The notes: generated from the sequence alone by a model not told the origin. DNA of 64,000 nucleotides from an uncultured Deferribacterales bacterium (GCA_947853665.1 CANTXF010000025.1:1-64000); one strand, 5' to 3'; counted from the stretch's first letter, positions 1 through 8,177 are shown. Translations and numbers: made by a program.

Positions 1-186
1 GAGGAGGCGGTGCCAAGAAGCCACTCTCGTGCCGGGTTCGGAACAAACGGTTCCGCAGGCTTCCACTGCCAGACGAGCTGTCAGCTTCCTTATGGAAGCT
101 GGAAGAACACGCCTGCCAAAAACTGCATAGTGTGTCATAAGACAAGGCCCGTACTTTCAACAGGCGCTTTACACGCATTGCAATAA
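1..186 (+). CDS. C-terminal end of a c-type cytochrome (partial)
   Basis: An open frame enters from the left edge and ends at TAA 184-186, giving 61 residues with no start in the window. It contains one canonical haem-c attachment motif, CIVCH, about 20 residues from the end. Upstream there are further Cys and His residues (FHCQTSC) that could belong to another haem or a metal site. The motif implies export and covalent haem attachment in the periplasm. The protein may be multihaem, but the N-terminal part is missing, so neither haem count nor family can be given. A strong hairpin terminator follows 27 bp after the stop. Confidence 0.6.
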   Translation, partial: EEAVPRSHSRAGFGTNGSAGFHCQTSCQLPYGSWKNTPAKNCIVCHKTRPVLSTGALHALQ

Positions 187-212
187 TTTTCCATTTATTC
201 TATATTAAACTG

Positions 213-249
213 AAATCCTCCGGTTTGCCATACAAACCGGAGGGATTTT
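213..249 (+). terminator. Rho-independent terminator after the cytochrome gene
   Basis: The inverted repeat CCTCCGGTTTG / CAAACCGGAGG has a 5-nt loop, flanking A/T pairs and is followed by GATTTT. It closes the upstream cytochrome transcription unit and separates it from the LuxR-type regulator. Confidence 0.8.
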
Positions 250-286
250 CCCGTTTCCTATCCGCATAAAATATCCGGTGGTATAT

Positions 287-1354
287 ATGTACGAGTATTT
301 AAAAGATTTTAATACTTTTTACGACACGTATATCCGGCTCCACAACTATACAGTGGATATGAACGGCGATTTCAGCGAGAATGCCGATCTTTATACCAAC
401 AAAGATATGATAAGAGACACTCACGGCAGTGTTTCTTCCGTATATATCAAGATAATAGAGCATTACGGCGGAATGGTCGATTACGTGTCTCTCATGTATG
501 ACGACAGGTCCCTTTTTGATGAAATATCCGCTACCGTTTCAAAGCATTTCAGCAGCGGAGCGAGGCTCGAATATTTAATTTCAGGTATTAATCTGCTTAA
601 CGCCTGTTTTTTCGAGATGACTATCGCTTCCGGTATGCCATGCGATGAAAAAATAATTATGCTGGAGAACCTCAGAAAAATATCCGGCGCTTACAACGTG
701 GTTGCGGTCAGTATATGGTCGTCTCTGGAATCCAAGCGTAACGAAGAATTTATAAACAGCCGCAACGAGCGCCTATATCTTGAGCTGGAACGTTTCAGCA
801 GGTATATAGATTCGCGCAGTTCCATAATAATGTTCATAGACGATGAGGGAAGGCTCCTGAGGGCTAATAAAGCGGCCAAAAAGTATTTTGCTGTTATGGA
901 GGATTTCAGGCGTTACAATATTATGGATATTCTTGATTACCATTTTATCCCCTTTGAGGTGTTTATAAGCAAATACAACCAGAAAGAGCTTAAACCCGTC
1001 CGCCTGATGAACGGCGAAAAATTCGATATAGGCGTTTTTCCTCTCATATATAAAGATGGGCGTCCTTCCGAATACGTGGTAACTTTAAAGAATATGGCCA
1101 GATTAAAACGGGGGGGGGACGGCCATTTGTCAGAGGCCGCTCCCTTACGGGAAAACGATATAAAGGGCATGCTTACGCAAACGGAAGAGAATATATGCCG
1201 TCTTATAGAAAAGGGCCTTTCGTCAAAGGAAATAGCTTCTTCCATGAATATATCGGTCGATACGGTAAAAACCCACCGCAGAAATATAAGGAAAAAGCTC
1301 AATCTGCGCAAAACGGGCCAGAATATGTATATTTACCTTAATAAAAAAAGCTGA
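287..1354 (+). CDS. PAS-domain LuxR/GerE-family transcriptional regulator
   Basis: This 355-residue protein has a helical N-terminal region of about 160 residues with no family I recognise. A PAS-like segment follows at about 175-275 (SIIMFIDDEGRLLRANKAA onwards). The C-terminal GerE/LuxR helix-turn-helix covers the last 60 residues (LTQTEENICRLIEKGLSSKEI..TVKTHRRNIRKKL), so it should bind DNA in response to a signal sensed by the PAS region. An in-frame GTG at 278 is possible, but ATG 287 is better placed behind GGTGG. A run of nine G (1110-1118) lies exactly in the linker between PAS and HTH. Slippage there would remove the DNA-binding domain. No partner gene is evident. The preceding cytochrome unit is terminated before it. 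Confidence 0.8.
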   Translation: MYEYLKDFNTFYDTYIRLHNYTVDMNGDFSENADLYTNKDMIRDTHGSVSSVYIKIIEHYGGMVDYVSLMYDDRSLFDEISATVSKHFSSGARLEYLISGINLLNACFFEMTIASGMPCDEKIIMLENLRKISGAYNVVAVSIWSSLESKRNEEFINSRNERLYLELERFSRYIDSRSSIIMFIDDEGRLLRANKAAKKYFAVMEDFRRYNIMDILDYHFIPFEVFISKYNQKELKPVRLMNGEKFDIGVFPLIYKDGRPSEYVVTLKNMARLKRGGDGHLSEAAPLRENDIKGMLTQTEENICRLIEKGLSSKEIASSMNISVDTVKTHRRNIRKKLNLRKTGQNMYIYLNKKS

Positions 1355-1373
1355 ACGCCGCGCCGTTATGTGC

Positions 1374-1402
1374 TTGACATTCTTTTTTTAGTGTTTTATA
1401 TT
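1374..1402 (+). promoter_or_regulatory. Sigma-70-type promoter of the tRNA-Thr gene
   Basis: TTGACA at 1374-1379 and TATATT at 1397-1402 are separated by 17 bp. This is near-consensus and lies 15 bp upstream of the tRNA 5' end. Confidence 0.8.
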
Positions 1403-1417
1403 TCTCACTCAATAATC

Positions 1418-1489
1418 GCCACTGTAGCTCAATGGTAGAGCAGCTCATTCGTAATGAGCAGGTTGTCAGTTCAATCCTGACCAGTGGCT
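1418..1489 (+). tRNA. tRNA-Thr (anticodon CGU)
   Basis: The cloverleaf is complete. The acceptor arms GCCACTG and CAGTGGC pair fully, followed by discriminator T. The D-arm is GCTCAATGGTAGAGC. The anticodon stem GCTCA/TGAGC holds the loop TTCGTAA, so the anticodon is CGT and reads ACG. The T-arm contains GTTCAATCC. CCA is not encoded. It is a single gene preceded by its own strong promoter. Confidence 0.95.
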
Positions 1490-1719
1490 TTTCTTCGGTT
1501 TTCTATTCTTCTTTCGGCAATTTTTCATATTTTCCGTCAGTTTTCTCCGCTTTATCCTGTATATCTTTAAAAACTGCAAAAAAATTCAGTATCTTTACTG
1601 ATCGCGTAAATTAGGTTATTTTTTTATCGTCCCGTATTTTATATATATTAAACGGATCCAGCCGGAAAATACGCTCCAGCTTTTTGCGGTACGGTTGTAA
1701 TTTGAATATGGAGTTGCTT

Positions 1720-2142
1720 ATGAGTAAAATTTTATGTTTTATTTCTTTATTTTTAATAGCCGGCGTTTCAGCTTCGGCGGCGGAAGTCAAGCTTACGGTG
1801 GACAATATAGAAAACGGCGGCGGCAACATCATGGTAGGGTTTTGCAGCGGTATAGAAGAATTTTCGGAAGAAAAACCGGCCAAAAGTCTTTCTTTTATTT
1901 TTCCGGCGAAACCCGGAGCTATAACGGAGACCGTTTCCGTGCCTGAAGGCAGTTATGCTGTAATTGTTTATCACGATTCAAATGGCGACGGAACTCTGAA
2001 CAAGGGCTTTATGGGAAAACCCTTGGAAAAATACGGTTTTTCCAATAATATTTTCGGGCCTTTCGGCAGGAAGCCGGCTTTTGAAAAAGCGCTCGTTGTA
2101 ATAGGCGGGGAAGGCGGAAGCATTCATATAAGCCTGCGCTGA
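1720..2142 (+). CDS. Exported DUF2141-family protein
   Basis: This is a 140-residue protein with an N-terminal signal peptide (MSKILCFISLFLIAGVSASAA). The mature part shows the typical DUF2141 pattern: a beta-rich start (VKLTVDNIENGGGNIMVGF), then YAVIVYHDSNGDGTLNKGF and GKPLEKYGFSNN. The family is periplasmic or surface-located and has no established biochemical role. ATG 1720 was chosen because GGAG stands 6 bp upstream and the signal peptide starts there, although an upstream TTG extends the frame. It is monocistronic as far as can be seen. Confidence 0.8.
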   Translation: MSKILCFISLFLIAGVSASAAEVKLTVDNIENGGGNIMVGFCSGIEEFSEEKPAKSLSFIFPAKPGAITETVSVPEGSYAVIVYHDSNGDGTLNKGFMGKPLEKYGFSNNIFGPFGRKPAFEKALVVIGGEGGSIHISLR

Positions 2143-2290
2143 CGCGGCCGGACGGAGTGATGTTTATAAAAATGTCCGCCGGTTATGCAATAGACGGCAG
2201 AAAAAAGTTTCGCCTGCGAAGCTCCAGGATATATAATACATAAAGCCCGAAAATACGGGCGCATATTTAAATATCTTTCGGAGGCGTCAG

Positions 2291-2650
2291 ATGTTCGGCG
2301 ATTTCTGGTCTTTTATCCAGACCTTAGTGCTTATTCTCGTAAGCTGTTTCATTTACTTCATACCGTATATGGTGGCAAGTTACAGACGGAGCCGCAACAC
2401 ATTGTGGGTTTTTATAATAAACCTCTTTTTCGGCTGGTCCCTCATAGGCTGGGTAGCGGCCCTTATAATGGCTTTTATGGGAGATACTTATCAGATAGGT
2501 CAGTGCCCTTATTGTATGTCCTATATTAATTCCAAAGCCAGAAAATGCCCTTTCTGCTGCGAATGGCTCGACGCGGAGGGCGGCGGCAATGTTAAAAATA
2601 ACGCCGCAGCGGAGGATACGGCAAAAGCTGCTCCAGAGGCGGAGCGGTAA
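2291..2650 (+). CDS. Small membrane protein: superinfection-immunity-like domain plus zinc ribbon
   Basis: The 119-residue protein has two hydrophobic segments (about residues 5-25 and 38-60). The segment YRRSRNTLWVFIINLFFGWS and the following LIGWVAALIMAF resemble the phage-T4-Imm-like superinfection immunity family. It is followed by a cytoplasmic CPYC..CPFC pair (two CxxC about 15 residues apart), which looks like a small zinc ribbon, and a polar Ala/Glu-rich tail. GGAGG at 2280 sets the start. Most chromosomal members of this family are uncharacterised, and nothing here shows phage origin. A six-base-loop hairpin (GCCCG/CGGGC, about 2245-2260) lies in the leader. Confidence 0.65.
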   Translation: MFGDFWSFIQTLVLILVSCFIYFIPYMVASYRRSRNTLWVFIINLFFGWSLIGWVAALIMAFMGDTYQIGQCPYCMSYINSKARKCPFCCEWLDAEGGGNVKNNAAAEDTAKAAPEAER

Positions 2651-2700
2651 GTAATATCTATTTGCTAGTGTTCCATAACGGCTAATGGGGAGAGGACGGC

Positions 2701-4416
2701 TTACGCCGTTCCTTCCCTCATTTCCGCGCGTATGCGTCTGCGCTCGGATTCTATCTGCTCCTCGGTGGCTCCGAATTCCCTCATAAGAAACATGGACATT
2801 GCTATCGCCACTTCCCCCTCGCCGGAAAAAACGGTGGCGTCGGCGGAGTTTTTAAGGTTTTTCGCGTCTCTGAGAAATGCCGCGTTTATCACAAGCATAA
2901 TATCCGGATTTATTTCTTTGGCGGCTTTTGAAACGGTTTTTGCGTCTATACTGCTGGACGTTATTATTATACCCCGCGCTTTATCCGCCCCGGCGTGCAT
3001 AAGCACTTCGTGCTGGCCGGCGTCTCCGTGTATAACGTGCAGGCCCTCGGAGCGCAGTTTTTTTACAGTGTCTATATTCATTTCTATAACTGCCACTTCC
3101 ATCTGGTTCTGGCGCAGTATACGGCTTACGTTTCGTCCTACGGGGCCGTACCCTATAACTATTATCCGTTCCATGTCATCGCCGGGTTCAGGTATGCCGT
3201 TTTCCTCCGTAAGGGGGGACACTCTGTTTTTCCAGAGGCCCTTTTTTTCGAGCCACGCGCTGAACGGCGCTATACGCCTGTAAATAAGCGGGTTAATAGT
3301 TATGGATATTATGGCCGCGGCTATAATGGCGTTATTTGCTTCCGACGGCATAAGGCCGTAGCTTATGGCCATAGCCGCAAGTATAAAGGAGAATTCCCCA
3401 ATTTGAGCGAGGGCGGCGGCAACGCTCAAAGCCTGTTTCATGGGTCTTTTAAAGAGAAGCACCACAGCCGTGGCTGCAAGAGGCTTACCTATTATTACGA
3501 GAGCCGTGGTCGTAAGTATAAGGGGCCAGTCCGTTATGATCGAGGACGGGTCGAAAAGCATACCGACGGATACGAAAAAAAGCACGGCAAAAGCGTCCCG
3601 CATGGGCAGAGCTTCGGAAGCGGCCCTCGCGCTGAAATCCGACTGGCCTACGACCATTCCCGCAAGAAAAGCTCCCAATGCCATGGACGCGCCGAAAAAT
3701 TTAGCCGACCCGACCGCGATACCCAGAGCGAGAGCAAGCACCGCCAGGGTAAAAAGATCTCTTGTTCCTGTGCGGGCCACATATCCGAGAAATAGCGGTA
3801 TCAGCTTTTGCCCTACTATAAGCGTAAAGGCTACCAGTGCGCCTATTTTTACAATTGTTACCCCCAGGGCCGGCAGCAGGGAGCCGCCTTCGCTTCCCAT
3901 GGTCACTACGGGCAAAAGAACCAGAGCCAGTATGGTAAAAAGATCCTCCACCACAAGCCAGCCTATCGCCACATGGCCTGTGGGCGTGTGCATGGCGTTA
4001 TTGTCCGAAAGCACCCGTGTCAGCACCACGGTGCTGGCTACGGATATTGCCACGCCGAATATGGCGCCTGCCTGCCATGTCCAGCCGAAAAAATGAGTGG
4101 CGAGCATTCCCAGGCCGGTGGAAGCGGCAATCTGCACTATCGCTCCAGGCAGGGCTATTTTCTGAACGGCTATCAAATCCTTAAGATGAAAATGCAGCCC
4201 CACGCCGAACATAAGCAGAATAACGCCTATTTCGGCAAACTGGGCTGCCATTTCCGAATTGGCTACGTATCCAGGAGAAAAAGGGCCAACAAGTATTCCC
4301 GCCAGCAGGTAGCCCACAAGGGGGGACATTTTCAGCTTTTGAGTAATGAATCCCAGCAGAAGGGCCGCCGTAAGGCCGCCGGTAAGGGTAAGTATCAGGT
4401 CGATATTGTGGGGCAT
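2701..4416 (-). CDS. Kef/YbaL-type cation:proton antiporter with TrkA-N domain
   Basis: This 571-residue inner-membrane transporter of the CPA2 family should exchange K+ or Na+ for H+. Residues of about 1-385 form the hydrophobic Na_H_Exchanger domain (about 12 segments, including GYLLAGILVGPFSPGY and GAFLAGMVVGQSD). A RCK/TrkA-N Rossmann domain follows from about 415 (IIVIGYGPVGRNV), a site where nucleotide could gate the channel. The length and GFG-like nucleotide motif match YbaL/RosB better than KefC. There is no KefF/KefG-type ancillary gene beside it. AAGGAG precedes ATG at 4416. The gene stands alone and converges on the upstream small membrane protein gene. Confidence 0.85.
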   Translation of the reverse strand: MPHNIDLILTLTGGLTAALLLGFITQKLKMSPLVGYLLAGILVGPFSPGYVANSEMAAQFAEIGVILLMFGVGLHFHLKDLIAVQKIALPGAIVQIAASTGLGMLATHFFGWTWQAGAIFGVAISVASTVVLTRVLSDNNAMHTPTGHVAIGWLVVEDLFTILALVLLPVVTMGSEGGSLLPALGVTIVKIGALVAFTLIVGQKLIPLFLGYVARTGTRDLFTLAVLALALGIAVGSAKFFGASMALGAFLAGMVVGQSDFSARAASEALPMRDAFAVLFFVSVGMLFDPSSIITDWPLILTTTALVIIGKPLAATAVVLLFKRPMKQALSVAAALAQIGEFSFILAAMAISYGLMPSEANNAIIAAAIISITINPLIYRRIAPFSAWLEKKGLWKNRVSPLTEENGIPEPGDDMERIIVIGYGPVGRNVSRILRQNQMEVAVIEMNIDTVKKLRSEGLHVIHGDAGQHEVLMHAGADKARGIIITSSSIDAKTVSKAAKEINPDIMLVINAAFLRDAKNLKNSADATVFSGEGEVAIAMSMFLMREFGATEEQIESERRRIRAEMREGTA

Positions 4417-4447
4417 TTGTTCTCCTTAGTATTTAAATTAAAAATTG

Positions 4448-4700
4448 CAGCTATACCCTTGTATAGATTAAAGCAAAGTTATGGAAAATAATTATCATAT
4501 CTGCTCTTAAGGCATCAAAAATATTCATGATCATACCTGCGCGGCAAGGCAAACTCAAGGGGCAAAAGACCATCAAAGAGCGCTTTGCCAAACGCTCCGG
4601 GTAAGATTATTCATTGCCGCCGCAAGCCGTGGTATTATAAATATTCTCCATAACTATCTGCGTTAGGGAATAGCCGCTTTAAAAATAAACCGCTTCTAAA
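4448..4700. repeat. Dispersed ~250-bp intergenic element, copy 1 (core in inverted orientation)
   Basis: This copy fills most of the 444-bp gap between the antiporter and LpxR-like genes. The left flank (CAGCTATACC...AAAGTTATGG) and right flank (TATCTGCGTTAGGGAATAG...) match those of copy 3 at 51350-51600 in the same orientation. The 177-bp core 4478-4654, bounded by GTTATGG and CCATAAC arms, matches copy 3 only as its reverse complement. For example GCGCGGCAAGGCAAACT at about 4540 equals the complement of AGTTTGCCTTGCCGCGC at about 51478. I see no convincing gene inside. Confidence 0.7.
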
Positions 4701-4860
4701 GTTATATAAAAAAAATCCGTTTCGGCAAGCAATATAAGCGGCTTCTCAAATTTTGCGCGTTTCGTTGATATTTATGTTGCATTTTATATCGAATCGTGGA
4801 TATATACCTTTGCATAATTATTCCAATACATTGATGTCAAACTGGTATTTTAGATAAAAT

Positions 4861-5907
4861 ATGAAAATACGTTTCATGTCCGCCGCTTCGGCGTTATACT
4901 GCGCCGCGCTTTTTCTGCTGCTTCATGCGCCGGTTTACGCAGGCGGCTTTTTCGGCGGCGGCGAAGAAGTGGTTCCTTACGATAAGTTTATCATAAGTCT
5001 TTTAAGCGAAAATGACGCTTATTTCGATTCTATGGTAGATAAATATTATTCGGCCGGAACGCGGATAGGCTTTACCTCCAGCGAAATGGATTTTGCCGGG
5101 GAAGCCGCGGAAAAGCACCCGTGGCTGGCCGCCATAGGTAAACTCGGACTTGCGGCGAAGCCCCGGGTAACCAAATTCAATATATATCTTAATCAGGAAA
5201 TATATACTCCGAAAGACAAGGTGGAATTCCCCGACGAAAAAGACAGGCCTTACGCCGGGTATCTCTATCTTTCTCTTGGCCTTACCAACAGAAATAACGA
5301 TATGGAAGAGCATCTGTGGCTTGATGTAGGCATAGTTGGCCCCGCGTCCCTCGCTCAGCAGACGCAGGATTTCATACACCTTATGGTAAACCACAATTCC
5401 GCTCTGCCGGGCTGGGGCACGCAGCTCGATAATGAACCGGCTTTAAATATTCATTACCAGATAACTAGAAAATATAATCTTTTCGTAAGCAAATATTTTT
5501 CTTCCGACACACTCCTTACGGCCGACACTGCTCTGGGAAACGTGGATATACACCTGGGAGCCGATATGCGGCTTCGTTTCGGGTATAATCTCGAAGCGGA
5601 TTTCGGGGTGCCTAAAGTGAATATGTCGTATAACGCTTCCGCGCCGCACAGCAACGATTTCAGCGTGTATATATTCGGCGGCGCGGGAGGCCGCATAGTG
5701 GGCAGGAACATTTTTTTAAGCGGCAATACATTCAGCGGAGGCACGGGCCTGCGGGTGAACCCCTTTATATACGATTTTGAGTTCGGAGCCGCCATACTTT
5801 TTAAAGGTTTTCGCATAAGCTATATCTATACCTATAAAAGCAAAGAATTTACAACCCAGGATACCGGCACAAACGTAGGCTCCATTCTCCTTGATATGGC
5901 GTTTTAG
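4861..5907 (+). CDS. LpxR-like lipid A 3'-O-deacylase (DUF2219), outer membrane
   Basis: This 348-residue exported protein begins with a signal peptide of about 27 residues (ending APVYAGG). Family landmarks are an N-terminal ENDAYFDS segment (Asn-Asp active-site pair in LpxR), DKYYSAGTRIGF, DRPYAGYLYLSLGL, LDVGIVGPAS, a conserved His in QDFIHLMVN, and GWGTQLDNEPAL. The remainder alternates amphipathic strands expected for a 12-strand barrel. LpxR removes the 3' acyloxyacyl chain of lipid A, so this points to an LPS-bearing outer membrane. No Shine-Dalgarno is visible. A -10-like TAAAAT (4855-4860) touches the ATG, so a leaderless message or a start at ATG 4876 is possible. Confidence 0.8.
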   Translation: MKIRFMSAASALYCAALFLLLHAPVYAGGFFGGGEEVVPYDKFIISLLSENDAYFDSMVDKYYSAGTRIGFTSSEMDFAGEAAEKHPWLAAIGKLGLAAKPRVTKFNIYLNQEIYTPKDKVEFPDEKDRPYAGYLYLSLGLTNRNNDMEEHLWLDVGIVGPASLAQQTQDFIHLMVNHNSALPGWGTQLDNEPALNIHYQITRKYNLFVSKYFSSDTLLTADTALGNVDIHLGADMRLRFGYNLEADFGVPKVNMSYNASAPHSNDFSVYIFGGAGGRIVGRNIFLSGNTFSGGTGLRVNPFIYDFEFGAAILFKGFRISYIYTYKSKEFTTQDTGTNVGSILLDMAF

Positions 5908-5927
5908 CGCGTCTTTGGCCACCCCGT

Positions 5928-5956
5928 TTGACATGAAACCCCGTCTATGATATAAA
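5928..5956 (+). promoter_or_regulatory. Sigma-70-type promoter in the lpxR-cbiA gap
   Basis: TTGACA 5928-5933 and TATAAA 5951-5956 have a 17-bp spacer, which predicts a start near 5963. It points toward the cobalamin genes, but a terminator follows only about 90 nt downstream. Confidence 0.6.
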
Positions 5957-5962
5957 GCGCTG

Positions 5963-6051
5963 TTTACAGGCCGCGCCTGATGAGCGTGAAATGTGGCTGC
6001 AGCCATCTGCCGGACAGTCCTGCCGCCCGTTGCTGCGGGCCGGTATTTTTT
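5963..6051 (+). ncRNA. Candidate short terminated transcript upstream of the cobalamin operon
   Basis: The promoter at 5928-5956 and a hairpin plus T-run at 6021-6051 (TGCC-GCCCG / CGGGC-c-GGTA, then TTTTTT) bound an RNA of about 89 nt. Inside it lies a TGGC-TGCA-GCCA hairpin. Just before the terminator is TGCCGGACAGTCCTGCC, which loosely resembles a B12-box. The RNA is too short for a complete known cobalamin riboswitch. It could be a small RNA or an attenuated leader. The rest of the 408-bp gap (6052-6315) holds no gene I can support. Confidence 0.35.
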
Positions 6052-6315
6052 ATGGCCGTTTCCTAAAGCCGCGTCTGATACGGTTGTATAATTATAACGG
6101 CCGCTTATGCGCTTTCGCTGTTATCCGGTTTGCGCTTAGCGTGTCGGAAAATAACCGGGCCGCCGCTCTATGTTTGCAAGATAATACGCGCCGCTCAGGT
6201 TTTTATAACACGGCGGGTAAAACGGTGCTAATTCTTCCTCGGGGGAATCTGGCTTAAAAAATTACATGAACTATGAAAATTATCTATTCTTTTTATATAA
6301 TATCCGGCGGCCGTG

Positions 6316-7665
6316 ATGAATAAATCCGCGCCGAGAATAATGATTGCCGGAACGGTAAGCGGCTGCGGCAAAACGTCCGTGGCCTGCGGTATAATGAACG
6401 CCTTTGTCTCTGAAGGAGTCAGGGTGTCGCCCTTTAAATGCGGTCCGGATTATATAGACCCTATGTTTCATAAAAAAGCCTCGGGAGTATCTTCCTGTAA
6501 CCTTGACGTTTATATGTGCGGGAAAGGCGCAGTAAAAAGACTGCTGGCGGAGGAAAGCCGGGATGCGGATATTTCCGTTATAGAAGGCGTAATGGGTTTT
6601 TACGACGGTATGGCGGGCCGTGGCTTTTTCGCTTCTTCCCACGAGGTTTCCGTTCTGACAGACACGCCTGTTATACTTACCGTCAACTGCCGGGGGCGGC
6701 TTCTTTCGGCTGCCGCGGAAATAGAGGGATTTAAAAATTTCGCTCCCAATAATATTAAAGGCGTGATTCTTAACGGGGCTTCAAAATCTTTCCTTGAGCT
6801 TTACAGGGGAGAGATAGAAAGCAGAACGGGCCTTAAGGTTCTCGGTTGTTTTCCCAGAGTTTCAGGGGCGGAAATAGAAAGCCGCCGCCTGGGCCTTGTC
6901 GCAGCGGGAGAAATAGGGAATATTGAAGAAAAAACCGCCCAGCTTGGCTGCGCCGCTGTGGAATCACTTGATATGGCGGGTATTTTTTCACTTGCGCGCT
7001 CCGCCCCTTCTTTAACGTACGATCCGCTCCCGGAGCGGCATTTAGGTTTCTGCCGCGTGGGCGTGGCCTATGACGCCGCTTTCTGCTTCTATTATGATTA
7101 TAACATACGTCTGCTTGAGAAGCTGGGGGCGCAAATCGCCTGGTTTTCGCCTATGAAGGACGAAGCTCTGCCGGAAGGACTGTCCGGCGTAATTTTCGGC
7201 GGAGGGTACCCCGAGCTTTACGCTAAAGAGCTTTCCGGAAATAAAAAGTTTATTGAGAGCGTTAAGGCCGCCCTGTCTTCGGGCATGCCTGTCCTGGCCG
7301 AATGCGGCGGGTTCGTCTATCTTCAGGAAAGTCTGGACGGCGCGCCGATGGCGGGGGCGATACCGGGCGAAGCCCGCATGACGGAAAGCCTGCGCCGTTT
7401 CGGATATATGGAAATGACAGCTCTAAAGGATAATTTGCTTTGCCGGGCGGGAGAAAAAATAAGGGCTCACGAATTTCACTATTCGGACAGCTCGCTGAAC
7501 GGGAATGCTTTCAGGGCGGATAAAGCGTCCGGCAAAAACTCCTGGGAATGTGTGTACGCGGAGGGAAATATTTTTGCCGGTTATCCCCATATACATTTTG
7601 CCGGAAAGGAATTTCTGGCGGAAAACTTTATAAGCGCCTGTATGGAATACGGCGGCCGCCTGTGA
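6316..7665 (+). CDS. cbiA: Cobyrinate a,c-diamide synthase
   Basis: This enzyme amidates the a and c side chains of cobyrinate with glutamine and ATP, the first late step of cobalamin synthesis. The protein has 449 residues. The N-terminal ATPase domain begins IMIAGTVSGCGKTSVACGI (P-loop) and contains KCGPDYIDPMFH. The C-terminal class I glutamine amidotransferase has its nucleophile Cys in LAECGGFVYLQ (near 330), and its His is in the HIHFAG/EFHYS region. It heads a run of coupled genes, and cobU begins inside its stop codon. A GTG at 6313 directly precedes ATG 6316 and either could be used. No clear Shine-Dalgarno is visible. A TATAAT at 6296-6301 would give a very short leader. Confidence 0.93.
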   Translation: MNKSAPRIMIAGTVSGCGKTSVACGIMNAFVSEGVRVSPFKCGPDYIDPMFHKKASGVSSCNLDVYMCGKGAVKRLLAEESRDADISVIEGVMGFYDGMAGRGFFASSHEVSVLTDTPVILTVNCRGRLLSAAAEIEGFKNFAPNNIKGVILNGASKSFLELYRGEIESRTGLKVLGCFPRVSGAEIESRRLGLVAAGEIGNIEEKTAQLGCAAVESLDMAGIFSLARSAPSLTYDPLPERHLGFCRVGVAYDAAFCFYYDYNIRLLEKLGAQIAWFSPMKDEALPEGLSGVIFGGGYPELYAKELSGNKKFIESVKAALSSGMPVLAECGGFVYLQESLDGAPMAGAIPGEARMTESLRRFGYMEMTALKDNLLCRAGEKIRAHEFHYSDSSLNGNAFRADKASGKNSWECVYAEGNIFAGYPHIHFAGKEFLAENFISACMEYGGRL

Positions 7666-8177
7666 TAGTAACTGTAACCGGCGTGGCTTCAAGCGGCAAA
7701 TCGGAAACGGCTGAAAATATCGCCGTAAAATTAGGCGGCAGAAAGGGATATTTCGCCGCCATGAAGCCTTACGGAAAAGAAGGCAGGCTGAGGATAGAGC
7801 GGCACAGGGCGCAGCGCTCGGGCAAAGGCTTTGCAACGGTTGAGCTGTGGCGGGGATTCTGCGCCTTTCAGCCGGGTATATTCGACACCGCGCTTATAGA
7901 ATGTGTGCCCAATATGCTTGCCAATATGTTTTTCGATGAAAAAATAAACGACTGGCAGGCCGCGGTTTCAAGGATAGAAACAATTGCCGGCAGCGTGAAA
8001 AATACAGTGATAGTAACGGGAGACGTTTTTTTCGAGCCTAATTTTTATGAAAGGGAAACCGCCGCATATATGGAAGCTCTGGGGAAAATAAACGTAAGGC
8101 TTGCGCGTATTTCCGACGCGGTAATAGAATCCGTGGCGGGAATACCGGTTTATCTTAAGGGCGGCCCAGTATTATGA
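7662..8177 (+). CDS. cobU: CobU-like adenosylcobinamide kinase / guanylyltransferase, paralogue 1
   Basis: This 171-residue protein has an N-terminal P-loop (VTGVASSGKSE) and the RIERHRAQR segment that corresponds to the guanylylated-His region of CobU. The weaker ECVPNMLANM stands where CobU has DCLT. The usual VSNEVG signature is replaced by IVTGDVF. The C-terminus ends GIPVYLKG as in the family. It would phosphorylate adenosylcobinamide and load GMP. GTG 7662 overlaps the cbiA stop (GTGA) and avoids a spurious 38-residue extension. A second, shorter CobU homologue lies two genes downstream, so the two may divide or share the job. Confidence 0.75.
   Translation: MIVTVTGVASSGKSETAENIAVKLGGRKGYFAAMKPYGKEGRLRIERHRAQRSGKGFATVELWRGFCAFQPGIFDTALIECVPNMLANMFFDEKINDWQAAVSRIETIAGSVKNTVIVTGDVFFEPNFYERETAAYMEALGKINVRLARISDAVIESVAGIPVYLKGGPVL

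Noticed and set aside
5977-5991. CTGATGA...GAAA resembling a hammerhead ribozyme core
   Set aside because: Only 4 nt separate CTGATGA from GAAA, too few for stem II. Stems I and III do not form around a UH cleavage site.
5991-6257. 88-codon open frame in the lpxR-cbiA gap
   Set aside because: It runs across the predicted terminator, has no ribosome site, and its composition is unlike neighbouring genes.
5957-6315. Full cobalamin riboswitch upstream of cbiA
   Set aside because: Only a vague B12-box-like stretch is present. The conserved GGTGCC/GGGAA core is missing, and the terminated RNA is too short.
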